From contig JAHRFD010000008.1 of NCBI GenBank assembly GCA_020882975.1, forward strand, positions 124,001 to 188,000: a DNA stretch of 64,000 nucleotides. Reading direction: 5' to 3'. The notes beneath the pieces were generated by a model. The model made no database searches and had not been told where the DNA came from. It saw only the letters and a program-made list of their open reading frames with translations. Shown piece after piece: positions 35,517 to 45,415 of this stretch. The stretch is from Microcoleus sp. EPA2. GTDB lineage: Bacteria > Cyanobacteriota > Cyanobacteriia > Cyanobacteriales > Microcoleaceae. The first letter of the stretch is position 1. Every line of letters starts with the position of its first letter. Both the position numbers and the translations under genes were made by a program.

Positions 35517-37001
35517 TCAAATAATTGGTAACAAAATCTCAAACTCTGTACCAGTACCGGGAGTAGAATGCAAATTCAACTTACCTTGGTGCTTCTCTGT
35601 TACAATTTGGTGAGTAATTGCCAATCCTAATCCCGTACCTTTTCCGGCTGGTTTTGTAGTAAAAAATGTATCAAAAATTCGTCGCTGAATTTCTGGTGGA
35701 ATACCAGGCCCGTTATCTGCTATTCTGATCGCTATCCAACCAGCATTTTGATTTTTTTCCACTGCTTCTGAGTTCGGTTGACCGTTGAGACTTACTAAAG
35801 ATAGGTGTGGGGAATTTTCCCGATCGCCTTTTACATAATTTTGAATTAATTCCGCACTCATGTAGTTGGTCTCAGAAATTTGTATCAGCTCAGTTTCAAT
35901 AGTAATAGCAGGTACAAAACCTGTTTTTCCTTTGAGTTCTTCCAAAGCATCTGTCGCGTTGCTGATGATATTCATAAAAACCTGGCTCAACTGACCCGAA
36001 TAACACTTGACCAAGGGCAATTTTCCATAATTTTTAACTACTTTAATTCCGTACTTAAGACGGTTTTTCATAATTAGTAGTGTGCTGTCAATACATTCAT
36101 GGAGATTAGCTTCTTTGCGGTGAGTTTCATCCATATGAGAGAAGGTGTGGAGACTGGTGACAAGTTCGGTCAATCTCTGTGCAGAAACTTTCATACTTTT
36201 GAGAATTTCCGCCCAATCTTCTTCTAAAAAATCAAATTCTATGCGTTCTTTGAGCTCGTCAATTTCTTCGTTGGTGCCGACAATCTTTTCATAAGCAGAC
36301 AGCAAATCCATCAGGTCTTGGGAGTATTTTGACAAAAATTCGAGATTTCCCGTGATGCAAGTGACAGGATTTCTAATTTCGTGGGCGACTCCAGCTACCA
36401 TTTGTCCTAAACTGGCTAGTTTTTCAGTTTGAATTAATTGGGCTTGTGTTTGTTGTCGCAGCAATTTTGTTGCTAGTTCGTGAATGTTGGATTGGGCTAC
36501 TAGCAATTCGTGGGCGTCCAATAAACAATAAGTTCGATCTGATGTTTGAACGACGATGGGCTCATACAGGAGTTCTTGCGATCGCTGTAGGGACTTTCTC
36601 GCTGCATCAACTATTAAAGTATCGCTAGAAAAAATTAAAGTTTCGGTTTCGGCAAATCGGTATAAAGCCCTGACAGGTCGCTTTAAAAATAATTCTCGCC
36701 CAAAGGGACGGCTGATAAATTCCAAAAATCTCCGGCGGGAAATCATGCCGGCAAATAGACCCATATCGGTTAAAATGACTCCAGGTAGCAGGGGATAAGC
36801 CTCCAACATTTGAGAAATTTTACTTCCCAAATCTGTAGCTTCTACCTGAAAATCATAAAGTGACAATTCTTGAAGAGTGGATTCCAAACGGAACTCTGCT
36901 CTAGAATTATCTTGCATGAGTGGGGTTGGTATTTCGATGCAGGACGTATTCAACATAAATTCATCAGCACGAAGGTAGAGGTTATATTTACGAGTAGACA
37001 T
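35517..37001 (-). CDS. Sensor histidine kinase with N-terminal CBS-like pair (paralogue 1)
   Basis: 494 residues, cytosolic, no membrane segments. Residues ~40-170 resemble two divergent CBS repeats (LLPGVILTDMGLFAGMISRR). A coiled-coil (172-200) leads to HAMP-less HisKA with His207 (VAHEIRNP). An unusual long insert (about 225-270) lies within the dimerisation helices. HATPase: N box SQVFMNIISNATDAL, G1 ADNGPGIP, F box FDTFFTTK, G2 GKGTGLGLAI. All kinase motifs are intact. Paralogues are at 43742 and 45416. No response regulator is adjacent. ATG 37001. Confidence 0.93.
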   Translation of the reverse strand: MSTRKYNLYLRADEFMLNTSCIEIPTPLMQDNSRAEFRLESTLQELSLYDFQVEATDLGSKISQMLEAYPLLPGVILTDMGLFAGMISRRRFLEFISRPFGRELFLKRPVRALYRFAETETLIFSSDTLIVDAARKSLQRSQELLYEPIVVQTSDRTYCLLDAHELLVAQSNIHELATKLLRQQTQAQLIQTEKLASLGQMVAGVAHEIRNPVTCITGNLEFLSKYSQDLMDLLSAYEKIVGTNEEIDELKERIEFDFLEEDWAEILKSMKVSAQRLTELVTSLHTFSHMDETHRKEANLHECIDSTLLIMKNRLKYGIKVVKNYGKLPLVKCYSGQLSQVFMNIISNATDALEELKGKTGFVPAITIETELIQISETNYMSAELIQNYVKGDRENSPHLSLVSLNGQPNSEAVEKNQNAGWIAIRIADNGPGIPPEIQRRIFDTFFTTKPAGKGTGLGLAITHQIVTEKHQGKLNLHSTPGTGTEFEILLPII

Positions 37002-37450
37002 TTAGCTGCGATCGCATAGCAAACGGCTTTTTAAATTATCCAAAAAAACTGAAAGCAGTATCAGCAATAGTATAAGTAACCTAGAGGCACCCCGGCAGTT
37101 ATGCTAGATTTTATTTTATATTGAGTTGGGGTGGATTAACGATTAATCCCCACATTTAGGGACGATTTAACCTGAATTTAAACTTTTAACCAATGGTTAA
37201 GACTCATTCAAATTCCTATCCATACTCTCTGGTTTAGAGAAGTCCTGAATACCAGCTAGCATTGCATAGCCAGAGATTTTTAATGGAATCTTAACTTGGC
37301 TCTGCGATCGGCTATGATTAATACCACATCCGGGTTATTCACCCCATTGTTTGTCCCTCCCCCCCTCTCCATGTCGATAAATAGGTTTTTAACCAGTCTT
37401 TAGTATGACAGGGGCTACGCCCCAAATCGCAGTTTACAAGTAGGTGATGG
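37002..37450. promoter_or_regulatory. Divergent intergenic region with palindromes
   Basis: Divergent from the histidine kinase and the permease. GGATTAA (37133-37139) and TTAATCC (37143-37149), separated by CGA, form a 17-base palindrome, extended by GGGG/CCCC on either side: a possible operator or hairpin. Near 37412-37424 GGGGCTACGCCCC forms a short hairpin about 25 bases before the permease ATG. No gene is seen. Confidence 0.45.
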
Positions 37451-38530
37451 ATGCAACCGGCCCTGACAAATCAGTTAAATAATGCTTTCACCCTGTTTCT
37501 CAGCTTGTTAGTAGAGGCTATACCTTTTTTACTGCTGGGAGTTTTATTTTCCGGTGTGCTGCTGGGGTTTGTAGATGAACGCAAACTCATAGCCCGTATC
37601 CCCCGAAATCCACTGCTGGGGGCTTTAGCCGGTAGTTTAGTCGGGTTTTTGTTTCCCGTGTGCGAGTGCGGTAACGTGCCGGTGGCCCGCAGGTTGTTGA
37701 TCCAAGGAGTGCCCGCACCGGTGGCGATCGGCTTTTTACTCGCCGCACCGACAATCAATCCGATCGTGATTTGGGCGACTTGGACTGCATTTCGGGATCA
37801 GCCAGAAATTGTGGTTTTACGGGTGGTATTTTCCCTAATCACAGCAACTATCATCGGCTGGGTGTTTAGCACCCAGAAAGACTTGCGGCCTCTGCTACAA
37901 CCCGCGATCGCCCGCGCCCTTCCCCTACCAAAACCCGATTCCTCCGAAACACAGCTACTAACACCGGAAACTCCTTCCCTGTTACAGTCGGGGACATTTA
38001 TCCTAGGTATGCCAGGGGGGGCAGTGCCGATCGAATCTTTGCTACAAGACAACTGGAAGCCCTTACAAACAGGCAAAACTGAAAAAACCTCGAAACCTTC
38101 CTCCCTGTTCCACCGCCTTTCTAAAGAGCGTCTGGGCCTGCTGCTAGATAGTATGGTACAGGAGTTGCGCGAATTGGGAGGTGTGTTAGTCGTTGGTAGC
38201 GCGATCGCTGCGATCGTTCAAGTTGGCACCCCCCGCGAACTAATTCTCAACCTCGGCCAAAGCCCCGTTTCTTCGATTCTCGCCATGCTGTTATTAGCCG
38301 CAGTGGTATCGATTTGTTCTACGGTAGATGCCTTTTTTGCCTTGTCTTTTGCAGCCACATTTACCAGCGGTTCCCTATTAGCTTTTCTAGTTTTTGGTCC
38401 GATGATTGATATCAAAGGCATCGGTTTAATGCTATCAATTTTTAAAGCTAGAGCCGTAATTTACTTCATGGTACTGGCCGCTCAGTTAACTTTTTTAATG
38501 ACCCTCGGCGTCAATTTATATCTAGGTTAG
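37451..38530 (+). CDS. Permease of the DUF318/YraQ-ArsP type
   Basis: 359 residues, eight or more membrane segments in two halves separated by a Pro/Ser-rich cytoplasmic loop (about 150-225). Conserved motif FPVCECGNVPVARRL (about 73-87) and FLLAAPTINPIVIWAT are diagnostic; the second half mirrors the first (STVDAFFALSFAATFTSGSLL). The family includes ArsP methylarsenite permeases, but most members have no known substrate. Next to a DUF1980 gene, its usual partner. ATG 37451. Confidence 0.9.
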   Translation: MQPALTNQLNNAFTLFLSLLVEAIPFLLLGVLFSGVLLGFVDERKLIARIPRNPLLGALAGSLVGFLFPVCECGNVPVARRLLIQGVPAPVAIGFLLAAPTINPIVIWATWTAFRDQPEIVVLRVVFSLITATIIGWVFSTQKDLRPLLQPAIARALPLPKPDSSETQLLTPETPSLLQSGTFILGMPGGAVPIESLLQDNWKPLQTGKTEKTSKPSSLFHRLSKERLGLLLDSMVQELRELGGVLVVGSAIAAIVQVGTPRELILNLGQSPVSSILAMLLLAAVVSICSTVDAFFALSFAATFTSGSLLAFLVFGPMIDIKGIGLMLSIFKARAVIYFMVLAAQLTFLMTLGVNLYLG

Positions 38531-38623
38531 CATCACTAACAGTTTTTTAAAGTAAATTAATTAAAGAGCGATCGGGAGCAATGCTCAAATCTCAACTCTT
38601 CAATTTCCCATCTCAAATCAGAC

Positions 38624-39415
38624 GTGATGATTCTTAAAAAATTCGGTCCTTGGCTAGACACCGTAGCTATCTTATCCTGGGGAATATTGCTCCTCAAATA
38701 TTGGATCACTGGCAAATTAAGCATTTTGATTCACCCCAATTACTTTGGCTTGACTGTAGCCGGAGGCATTGGCTTAATCATCATTGGCGGTTATAAAATG
38801 TGGGAACTCATCCAGCTCGATCGCAGTAACCAGAAATCTCGGACATCACCCACCATCAACTCTCCCAGAATCCCAAAAGTTGAACATATTACTTTATTTC
38901 CCCCCAGTTTTGGCAGTACCTTGATGTTGAGCGTCGCCTTAATCGGTTTAGTCACCACACCCCGTACCTTTACCAGTCAGACAGCATTAGAACGAGGCCT
39001 GACTGAATCTCTCCCCATCACTAGACTGCAACCCCAAGAATTTCGTAATACCACCAAACCAGAAAAGCGATCGCTCATCGAGTGGGTCCGCCTGTTAAAT
39101 TTCAATCCAGAGCCAGACACATATATAGGTCAAAAAGTCAAGGTTCAAGGATTTGTAATTCACCCGCCCAATGTATCAGAGCAATATATTTGGATCGGTC
39201 GTTTTATCATTACCTGCTGTGCCGCAGATGCCTATCCAGTCGGTTTGCCGGTAAAATTACCGATCGGTCAAAGCCGCACCGCATTTCCCCCAGACAGTTG
39301 GTTAGAAATAGAAGGAAAAGCGAGCTCAGAAGAACTGCAAGGGAAACGCAAATTAACTATTCAGGCTGATTCCCTCAAATCAATTCCCGAACCAAAAAAC
39401 CCTTATGATTATTAG
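38624..39415 (+). CDS. TIGR03943/DUF1980 family putative permease subunit
   Basis: 263 residues. Two membrane helices at the N-terminus (about 8-50), a third near 92-110, and a soluble C-terminal domain with VKVQGFVIHPPN and IITCCAADAYPVGLPVK, the family signature (paired Cys). GTG 38624 or ATG 38627 both give essentially the same protein. It lies 93 bases after the permease gene; the two families almost always occur together and probably form one membrane complex. Substrate unknown. Confidence 0.9.
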   Translation: MMILKKFGPWLDTVAILSWGILLLKYWITGKLSILIHPNYFGLTVAGGIGLIIIGGYKMWELIQLDRSNQKSRTSPTINSPRIPKVEHITLFPPSFGSTLMLSVALIGLVTTPRTFTSQTALERGLTESLPITRLQPQEFRNTTKPEKRSLIEWVRLLNFNPEPDTYIGQKVKVQGFVIHPPNVSEQYIWIGRFIITCCAADAYPVGLPVKLPIGQSRTAFPPDSWLEIEGKASSEELQGKRKLTIQADSLKSIPEPKNPYDY

Positions 39416-39522
39416 ACATCTCGCAAAAAGCCCGTGCAGAATATTAGCCTCCGTATCCTGTAGGAGTTGCCAATAGCAAATGCAACAACTAGACTCATGA
39501 TGAGAAGATAAGTTTAAAGTTT

Positions 39523-40893
39523 ATGTCATCAGAAAAAAAACTAGCTATCAAAGGCGCAATCTGGACCATCATCAGCTATGGAGGCAGTCAGATTCTCCGA
39601 TTTGGCAGTAACCTCATCCTGACACGGCTGCTTTTGCCAGAACTATTTGGTCTTGTTGGTCTTGCTTATGTTTTCATCGTAGGTGTTCACCTATTTTCAG
39701 ATATCGGTCTGGGGCCAAGTATCATCCAGAACAAGCGTGGAGACGATCCAGAATTTATCAACACCGCTTGGACAATGCAAATTATTCGCAGCTTTTTTGT
39801 GTGGTTGTGTTTAATGTTAGTCACTTGGCCTGTGGCTACTTTTTACCAAGAACCACGTCTGATGTGGTTGATTCCAGTGATCGGTATCAACACCCTGATC
39901 GGAGGTTTCAACTCCACTTCCATATTCAGCCTCAACCGCAAAATGGCAGTCAAGGAAGTAGTAATTTTTGAATTTGGCACCCAGATAATTTCTACTATAG
40001 TGATGATTATCTGGGCTTTCTTAAATCCCAGCATCTGGGCGATTCTGGCTGGTGGTTTTAGTAGTACCTTAGTAGAGTTAATCTGGAGTCATTTTTTGAT
40101 TCGCAATCAGCGTCACCGCTTCACTTGGGATCGAGAAGCAGTTAAAGAAATATTTTCTTATGGAAAATGGATATTTTTGTCTACACTTTTATTTTTTCTA
40201 TGTTCTCAAGCCGATCGGCTCGTTCTAGGAAAAATCTTTTCTTTGACGATGTTGGGCATTTATGGCATTGCTTTCACCCTCGGTGATATGCCACGTCAAG
40301 TGATTATCGCCATTGGTGGCAAGGTGATTTTTCCCTCTATTTCCATGCTAGCAGAGTTGCCTCGCGAAGACTTGCGCGCCAAGATTCTTAAAAACCGTAA
40401 CCTGATTCTGATCCCTCTAGCCATAGGTTTAGCATTCTTTGTCAGTTTTGGAGATCAAATAATTTTACTCCTGTACAGAAAAGAGTATATAGCCGCATCT
40501 TGGATGTTGCCTATTTTGGCTTTAGGAATTTGGCACACCACCCTCCACAATTTGATGAGTTCTTGTCTGTTAGCTATAGGCAAATCTCAGTACGGAGCTA
40601 TGGGCAATTTCGCCACTTTCTTGAGCATCACTATTGGCATACCAGTCGGATATCATTTCCTGGGTTATTTAGGTGCTGTGATTGCTGTAGCTGTGGGCGA
40701 TATTCCTACTTATTTAGTCATTACCTACGGTCTTTGGAAAGAAAAATTATTTTGTTTGGGGGAAGATGTTAAATTGACAGCATTGTTTTTAGGGGTACTA
40801 GCAACTATACTGTTTTGTAGATATCATTTTGGTGGTGGTTCACCGATCGACCACCTGTTACCGACGGATCTATCACCAGGTAAACTATTTTAG
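39523..40893 (+). CDS. Polysaccharide/oligosaccharide flippase (MOP superfamily)
   Basis: 456 residues with about 12-14 membrane helices. N-terminal GAIWTIISYGGSQILRFGSNLILTRLL and GLAYVFIVG are typical of Wzx/lipopolysaccharide flippases of the PST family. These transport lipid-linked sugars across the inner membrane for capsule, EPS or O-antigen. ATG 39523. No Wzy or glycosyltransferase genes are adjacent. Stand-alone by gap size on both sides. Confidence 0.9.
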   Translation: MSSEKKLAIKGAIWTIISYGGSQILRFGSNLILTRLLLPELFGLVGLAYVFIVGVHLFSDIGLGPSIIQNKRGDDPEFINTAWTMQIIRSFFVWLCLMLVTWPVATFYQEPRLMWLIPVIGINTLIGGFNSTSIFSLNRKMAVKEVVIFEFGTQIISTIVMIIWAFLNPSIWAILAGGFSSTLVELIWSHFLIRNQRHRFTWDREAVKEIFSYGKWIFLSTLLFFLCSQADRLVLGKIFSLTMLGIYGIAFTLGDMPRQVIIAIGGKVIFPSISMLAELPREDLRAKILKNRNLILIPLAIGLAFFVSFGDQIILLLYRKEYIAASWMLPILALGIWHTTLHNLMSSCLLAIGKSQYGAMGNFATFLSITIGIPVGYHFLGYLGAVIAVAVGDIPTYLVITYGLWKEKLFCLGEDVKLTALFLGVLATILFCRYHFGGGSPIDHLLPTDLSPGKLF

Positions 40894-40971
40894 TAAAACA
40901 ACCGGAGAGAGTGTTAATTAAGTTTTTAAGTTGTGGCAGAAATTTAGATAGGCAAGAGGAGAGAAAGATTA

Positions 40972-42537
40972 GTGAGTATTTTAAAGAAAAAAATTAATCT
41001 TTCCTGGTTGAATGTAGGGCTATTTAAACAGCCGATCGACCGCACGGCAATCATCTTGATGCTAGGACTGAGCCTGTTAATTGGACTGTTGCTGCTGTCG
41101 GGCGATCGCACAGCACCGCGAGTCCGAGAATTTAGCTGGCAAAACCAACAAATCGGGGCGGCAGATACGGGATTTATCCTCACATTCTTTCGCCCCATGA
41201 ATCACTCCAGCGTCCAAGAAAACTTAAAAATAGAACCACCTCTCCCCGGCAAATTTAGCTGGGCTGGAAGGCGCATGGCTTACACCCTCAAAAACCCCGC
41301 ACCCTACGGCGTTACCTACACATTAAAACTCGCAGGAGCCACGGACAAATACGGAGGAGAAAACAACCAAAATCAAGGCAGCCAAATTCAACCATTTAGC
41401 GCTTCCTTTCGCAGTCGCGATCGCGCTTTTGCTTACATCGGGGTCAAAGGCGAAGCAGAAAGCAGATTAATGTTAGTCAATCTCTCAAGCACCGACCCGA
41501 AACCCATAGCCCTAACTCCCAAAGATTTAGTCGTCACCGATTTTAAACCCTATCCTAACAGCGATCGCATCTTATTCTTAGCAACAGATCGATCGCAAGT
41601 CAAATCAGGTTCCACCAGAAGCGAAGAACTATTCACTGTTACCACCGGCCTCAATCCCCAATCGGGAGGGGAAGTGTTTCCACCGCAGCCAGCAGGTAGA
41701 ATCGACAAACTATTAGATGCCAAAGATTATCAAAACCTCAAATTCGACCTCTCAGCCGACGGCAAAACCATAGTTATTGCCCGCGTCAACCGCCGTAATC
41801 CCGCAGATTTTAGTCCTTGGATTTTAGAAGAAAAAATGCCACCTCGACCCTTGGAAAATCAACAAGGTGGTGATTTTATGATTCGGCCAGACAACAAATC
41901 GATGGTAATATCTCAAAAACAAGGATTAGCCATCGTCCCCCTCAAACCGCAAGCAGAACCCGTAGAATTCTTGCCCAAATACGAACAGGTATTAGGCATG
42001 GCCCGCGACAACTCCGCCGCAGCCTATGTTAAATACAACACCGACTTTACCCGATCGCTTTTCATCTTAGACAACCAAGGCGTAGAACAAGAAATATTGC
42101 GAATTCCCGGCAGCATTATCACCATCCATTTCGACCCCCGCAAAGACAAAGACAATCAATTCCAGCGCCTATACTGCCTTTTATCCCAACGTCTGAAAAC
42201 AGAAGACTACAAAGAACAACCTTTCATTGCCGCCATCGACCTCAAAAAAGAGGGAACTCGTCTGATAGGAACCATCAAACCCCTGCTAATTTTACCCAAC
42301 CAATTAGATACCCAAATCAGTTTATCTCCCGACGGACTGGCATTACTTTTTGACCAATCAGTCACATCAGCACAACCCTTAACACCAACAAGTCCTCGCA
42401 ATGATAGCGGACAGTCGATCGCCAGCAGTCGCCTTTGGCTGCTACCCTTAATAGAAATACCTCCCGACGTTTCTCAACCCAAAGTGCAGCCCGAAGAACT
42501 GCCTTTTGCGGGCTATCACCCCCGCTGGCTACCCTAA
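40972..42537 (+). CDS. Membrane-anchored protein with Ig-like and beta-propeller-like regions
   Basis: 521 residues from GTG 40972, preceded by GAGGAGAG. One helix (about 25-43) anchors the protein. Residues ~45-150 resemble a SbsA/Big_5 Ig-like domain (TGFILTFFRPMNHSSVQENLKIEPP, YTLKLAGATDKYG). The rest has repeated strand-turn motifs such as YPNSDRILFLATD and LSADGKTIVIARV, as in TolB/WD40-like propellers. No catalytic motif is seen. A periplasmic scaffold or cell-surface role is inferred. Conserved hypothetical. Confidence 0.75.
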   Translation: MSILKKKINLSWLNVGLFKQPIDRTAIILMLGLSLLIGLLLLSGDRTAPRVREFSWQNQQIGAADTGFILTFFRPMNHSSVQENLKIEPPLPGKFSWAGRRMAYTLKNPAPYGVTYTLKLAGATDKYGGENNQNQGSQIQPFSASFRSRDRAFAYIGVKGEAESRLMLVNLSSTDPKPIALTPKDLVVTDFKPYPNSDRILFLATDRSQVKSGSTRSEELFTVTTGLNPQSGGEVFPPQPAGRIDKLLDAKDYQNLKFDLSADGKTIVIARVNRRNPADFSPWILEEKMPPRPLENQQGGDFMIRPDNKSMVISQKQGLAIVPLKPQAEPVEFLPKYEQVLGMARDNSAAAYVKYNTDFTRSLFILDNQGVEQEILRIPGSIITIHFDPRKDKDNQFQRLYCLLSQRLKTEDYKEQPFIAAIDLKKEGTRLIGTIKPLLILPNQLDTQISLSPDGLALLFDQSVTSAQPLTPTSPRNDSGQSIASSRLWLLPLIEIPPDVSQPKVQPEELPFAGYHPRWLP

Positions 42538-42611
42538 ACTAATTGGAAATTTGAACCCACCCAGCCGGCTAATCTCAAATCGAAAATCTCAAATTGAAAA
42601 TCGAAAATCCT

Positions 42612-43184
42612 ATGACTCCCGAAGAAATTACCCATACCCTCAAAGATTTATTTGGTGAAAGTGTGGAGATGGCTGCCGCCACTTCTTGGCAAGTAGAAAC
42701 GCCCCAGTTTCGCCTGCTAGTGCTGCTTTCAGAAGACAGCAGTTGGCTGCGGATTTTGATCCCCATCGCCGATGCCACATCCACTCAAAAATTTTTCGAT
42801 AAACTGCTAGAAGCTAACTTTGACAACACCCTCGAAACTCGTTACGCAGTACATCAAAATATCTTGTGGGGAGTATTTCAGCACAACTTGACTACTCTAG
42901 CCACTGGCGATTTCTCCGCCGCCGTAGCCAGACTGCTGGCTTTACAACAGCGTGGTTTGTCAGACTTTTTCGACGACTTGATCGAAACCCGTATCCGTCA
43001 AATCATCAAAGCTGCCAAGATTCAGGGACAGTCTGTGGAAACTACCCTTCAGACTTTAGACCGTTTTTACGCAGAAGGCTTGATGGGGGAAATGGAACTC
43101 GGACCAGAGTCTCGCCAACAGACTCTCGCAGCTTGGCGGTATCAATTAGAACGTCTATGGCCAGAAGTAGAACCGCAATCCTGA
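42612..43184 (+). CDS. Hypothetical protein (possible YbjN/secretion-chaperone fold)
   Basis: 190 residues from ATG 42612 (MTPEEITHTLKDLFG); a TTG at 42594 adds six residues from a low-complexity leader. Residues 1-110 have the alternating helix-strand pattern of YbjN/CesT-like proteins (FRLLVLLSEDSSWLRILIPI, LLEANFDNTLETRYAV). A helical C-terminal half follows. No motif identifies a function. It comes 74 bases after the propeller-like gene. Confidence 0.65.
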   Translation: MTPEEITHTLKDLFGESVEMAAATSWQVETPQFRLLVLLSEDSSWLRILIPIADATSTQKFFDKLLEANFDNTLETRYAVHQNILWGVFQHNLTTLATGDFSAAVARLLALQQRGLSDFFDDLIETRIRQIIKAAKIQGQSVETTLQTLDRFYAEGLMGEMELGPESRQQTLAAWRYQLERLWPEVEPQS

Positions 43185-43741
43185 AGCAATTCCCTCTCTT
43201 GTCTCGAATTCTCCCTAGAGAAACTTCACAGTTACCCATCATTTTTAATCAGCCCCCAGAGGTATCTGTGGGGAAAACCCCCACCTGCCAAATTCCCAAT
43301 TGAAATACTCTGCCAGCACCCCGAACATTGTATAAAAAATAACAATAGCCAGTTTATAAAATTTTAAAATTTTCAGAAAATACGCGATCTTAGGGTATTT
43401 TATGGTAAAAAGTTTATATTAAACATCTGTAAGTTACACAACAGCTTTTATCCCTTAACATTGATTTAGAAACAATATTTTTAGCAGACAATGCTGACCC
43501 GATCGGGCTTTCCGATAGGGTGCTGTTGCAAATTACTTGATGGGAATGGAGAATGGGGAAGAGGAGAATCGGTAACAAAAAAGTTTTGAGATGGCCGCTG
43601 TCCTTAGCGAACAACGCTCTGGAAGTGAGTAATGTTTAAGTTAAAGAGTAGCAAATTCACGCCCTCGATACTTAAAAATCCCAACTACTGACTTGCTTAC
43701 CAATGACTCATCACCAGTTAACTATGACTAATTAAGTATGA
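43185..43741. other. AT-rich intergenic region
   Basis: 557 bases without a convincing gene. The middle (43350-43430) is strongly AT-rich with TTTATAAAATTTTAAAATTTTC. Short direct repeats of GGGAATGGAGAATGGGG type occur near 43540. It probably holds the promoter of the following histidine kinase gene, but no specific site is assigned. Confidence 0.5.
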
Positions 43742-45166
43742 ATGACCAGCAACTTTAGTTATCTATCAATAAAATATTTAACAGAGGTTTCATCAATGTT
43801 TGCTTTGCATGAGTTTAACTCGGAGTTATCAGTGTTGCATATACCTGAAATTTGTACTTGGAACCTCTCTTTAGAATCTACCCTCCTAGACCTGCCACTG
43901 TACAACTGCCAAATTGAATTAACTCAACAGGCAAAAGAAGTGGCTCAGGCTTTTGAGAAAAAACCATTACTTCCAGGCGTTATTTTGACGGATCGGGGGA
44001 AATTTGTCGGCATCATTTCCCGAAGACTATTTTTTGAAAGAGTCAACCGACGCTACGGTATAGAAATGTTTTTTAAACGACCAATAGAGGTTTTATATCG
44101 TTTTTCTAGAAAAGATATGCTGATACTATCAGGCACTAAATTAATAGTAGAAGCAGCCGAAGAATCGCTCTACAGACCAGCCGAATTAGTTTACGATCCC
44201 ATAGTAGTCGAAGTAGCCCCAGAGACCTACTGGCTGTTAGACGTACAACAGTTAATGGTAGCTCAATCAAAGATTCACCAATTAACCAATAAATTGCTCC
44301 AAAAGCAAACAGAAGCCAAATTGATTCAAACAGAAAAGATGGCCAGTTTGGGAAATATTATCGCAGGGGTAGCTCACGAAATTAGGAATCCCCTCAACTG
44401 TATTTGGGGAAATTTAAATTTTCTGCTGTCTTATTTTGAAGATTTGCTAGAACTAATGTCAGCTTATGAAGAAGAATTTTCAGAACCATCTCCTGTAATT
44501 GCAGCTATCAAAGAAAGGATCGAATTTGATTTTTTACGAGAAGATTTGCCAGCCACCCTAGAAGGTATGAAATTTGGGGCTGAACAATTGCTTAAAATTG
44601 TTAACAGTCTGCACAACTTCTCTCACATGGACGAAAGTAAGCCCTTTAGTACAGACATCCATGAGTGCATAGAAAATACACTCTTAATCCTAAAAAATAG
44701 ATTGAAACAAAGCACAGAAGTGGTAAAAAATTACGGAGACCTGCCACTGGTAAAATGCTATTCTGGTCAATTAAGTCAGGTATTTTTAAATTTGTTAATC
44801 AACGCTCTAGATGCCTTGGCAGAGCGGGCGGGCGATCGCGAAATGAGCGCACAGTACCCACAAAATTGGTATCCCCGCATCGAAATTACCACCAAAGTAG
44901 TAGAAGTCGATGACAGGAAATGGGCCGCAATTATCATTACCGATAATGGTCCAGGCATTCCCCCAGAAATTCAGGAGCAAATATTTGAGACCTTTTTTAC
45001 CACCAAACCAGTAGGTAAAGGAACCGGGATGGGGCTGGCTATCTGTCATCAAATCATCACAGAAAAGCACGCTGGTCAACTAAATTTGCGATCGCAACCG
45101 GCACCCAACACCGAATTCGAGATCCTGTTACCTATAGTTCAGACCGGCGATCAAAAGGCACTATAA
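43742..45166 (+). CDS. Sensor histidine kinase with N-terminal CBS-like pair (paralogue 2)
   Basis: 474 residues, same layout as 35517: CBS-like region (about 45-180, LLPGVILTDRGKFVGIISRR), linker helix, His212 in VAHEIRNP, the same long insert in the dimerisation helices (AYEEEFSEPSPVIAAIKERIEF), N box SQVFLNLLINALDAL, G1 ITDNGPGIP, F box FETFFTTK and G2 GKGTGMGLAI. Intact. ATG 43742 or ATG 43796 (MFALHEFN). Followed 249 bases later by the third paralogue. Confidence 0.92.
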   Translation: MTSNFSYLSIKYLTEVSSMFALHEFNSELSVLHIPEICTWNLSLESTLLDLPLYNCQIELTQQAKEVAQAFEKKPLLPGVILTDRGKFVGIISRRLFFERVNRRYGIEMFFKRPIEVLYRFSRKDMLILSGTKLIVEAAEESLYRPAELVYDPIVVEVAPETYWLLDVQQLMVAQSKIHQLTNKLLQKQTEAKLIQTEKMASLGNIIAGVAHEIRNPLNCIWGNLNFLLSYFEDLLELMSAYEEEFSEPSPVIAAIKERIEFDFLREDLPATLEGMKFGAEQLLKIVNSLHNFSHMDESKPFSTDIHECIENTLLILKNRLKQSTEVVKNYGDLPLVKCYSGQLSQVFLNLLINALDALAERAGDREMSAQYPQNWYPRIEITTKVVEVDDRKWAAIIITDNGPGIPPEIQEQIFETFFTTKPVGKGTGMGLAICHQIITEKHAGQLNLRSQPAPNTEFEILLPIVQTGDQKAL

Positions 45167-45415
45167 AAGACTTTTGTGGAGATACTTGATATCGCAGACA
45201 GTCTAGCTAGCATCAAAAGTCTTGTCAAACCAAGGCAAGCACTTAGCACCCGAACCTAGCCAGATACTGACAAGACGGTAACATCCACAGCATAAGAACA
45301 ACCAGACCTACTCCAAAAAAATTCCCCAATTTTGCTGCTTAAGTGAAATGATAGAGTATGTTAGTAGCACCGGATCGTTTTCACAGTCAGGGTGTTCCGG
45401 TAACTCAAAGCGATC

